A stretch of DNA of 64,000 nucleotides from Streptomyces sp. cf386 (GTDB taxonomy: Bacteria > Actinomycetota > Actinomycetes > Streptomycetales > Streptomycetaceae). Of the stretch, positions 63,801 through 64,000 are shown piece by piece. Position numbers and translations under genes: made by a program. Positions within the stretch are counted from its first letter, which is position 1. Each line of letters opens with the position of its first letter. Under the pieces are notes generated by a model. That model did not search any database and was not told the DNA's origin. It worked only from the letters and a program-made list of their open reading frames with translations. Location: NCBI RefSeq assembly GCF_900103585.1, contig NZ_FNHV01000014.1, forward strand, positions 124,001 through 188,000. The letters are read 5' to 3'.

Positions 63801-63885
63801 GTCATCCCCCCACTGGTGTTGCGTGAGGGGATGACCGTAATGCCCGGCGTCCGGATGTGTAGGAGATGTGTCTGTTTCGTGACCG

Positions 63886-64000
63886 CTACGCGCGGAAGGG
63901 CCCCGTCACCTCATACGTGATCCCGCCCGACGAACTGCCGCTCGTCCCGCGCTGGCTGGAGAAGTACAGGCGTGTCCCGTTCGGGGAGAAGGCCGGCCCC
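63886..64000 (-). CDS. C-terminal end of a PhoX-type (DUF839) phosphatase, 5' part outside window
   Basis: A frame entering from the right edge gives FSPNGTRLYFSSQRGTSG, then GGITYEVTGPFRA and a stop (TAG at 63886-63888). This ending matches the last strand of PhoX-like secreted alkaline phosphatases (beta-propeller, calcium/iron type), as far as I recall. Only about 38 codons are in the window, so the name rests on the tail alone. Confidence 0.6.
   Translation of the reverse strand, partial: GPAFSPNGTRLYFSSQRGTSGSSSGGITYEVTGPFRA

Overview
The base composition is very high in GC, GTG starts are common, TTA codons are rare, and many genes carry Tat or lipoprotein signals. Together with the order ppdK ... 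dus ... glyS, znuACB-zur, uppS, recO, this places the window in the core chromosome of a Streptomyces (or very close actinomycete). No rRNA, tRNA, CRISPR array, insertion sequence or prophage was seen.

Layout. 1-4616: end of a membrane protein, an MMPL exporter, and a NarL-type two-component pair. 4665-13484: an apparent sialic-acid locus, with a secreted sialidase, a divergent GntR/FCD regulator, an ABC importer whose second permease is fused to an ATPase, and an N-acetylneuraminate-lyase-like aldolase. 13700-17136: VOC protein, short UvrA-like ATPase, AraC regulator. 17184-21898: ECF sigma factor with a membrane partner, PTP-like phosphatase, class A beta-lactamase, secreted TIM-barrel hydrolase-like protein, GNAT enzyme. 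22080-28631: an uncharacterised actinobacterial cassette of methyltransferase, large helical protein, ParA-like ATPase with an altered P-loop, two proteins of unknown fold and a membrane protein; four of the six genes have a TTA codon. 28615-30171: a WhiJ-like XRE/DUF397 pair and two small divergent genes. 30202-38040: DUF1266 protein, recO, uppS, a YcxB-like protein, zur, znuBCA with Zur boxes, glyS. 38227-45442: DUF4394 protein, EEP nuclease, LysE exporter, a GH18 chitinase with DasR-like sites, aldo/keto reductase with a TetR gene, an orphan PqqA-like peptide and a small zinc-ribbon protein. 45589-50727: two MFS exporters, one with a divergent XRE regulator, and tRNA-dihydrouridine synthase. 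50802-57595: an LTA-synthase-like membrane phosphatase, two glycosidases and a divergent ROK regulator. 58002-64000: ppdK, a small secreted lectin, a subtilase with a stand-alone I9-like inhibitor, an excalibur protein and the end of a PhoX-type phosphatase.

How the parts work together. The sialidase, importer and lyase would release, take up and cleave sialic acid under the GntR repressor; nanE and nanK are not in the window. Zur boxes in front of znuA, with zur as the last gene of that operon, form a feedback loop for zinc uptake. The chitinase promoter fits control by DasR. At least ten genes have a -10 hexamer 6-8 nt before the start codon, which suggests leaderless mRNAs. The most interesting unexplained unit is the 22080-28631 cassette, followed by the orphan PqqA-like peptide. 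Functions are read from recognisable motifs and recalled family knowledge; no database search was run.
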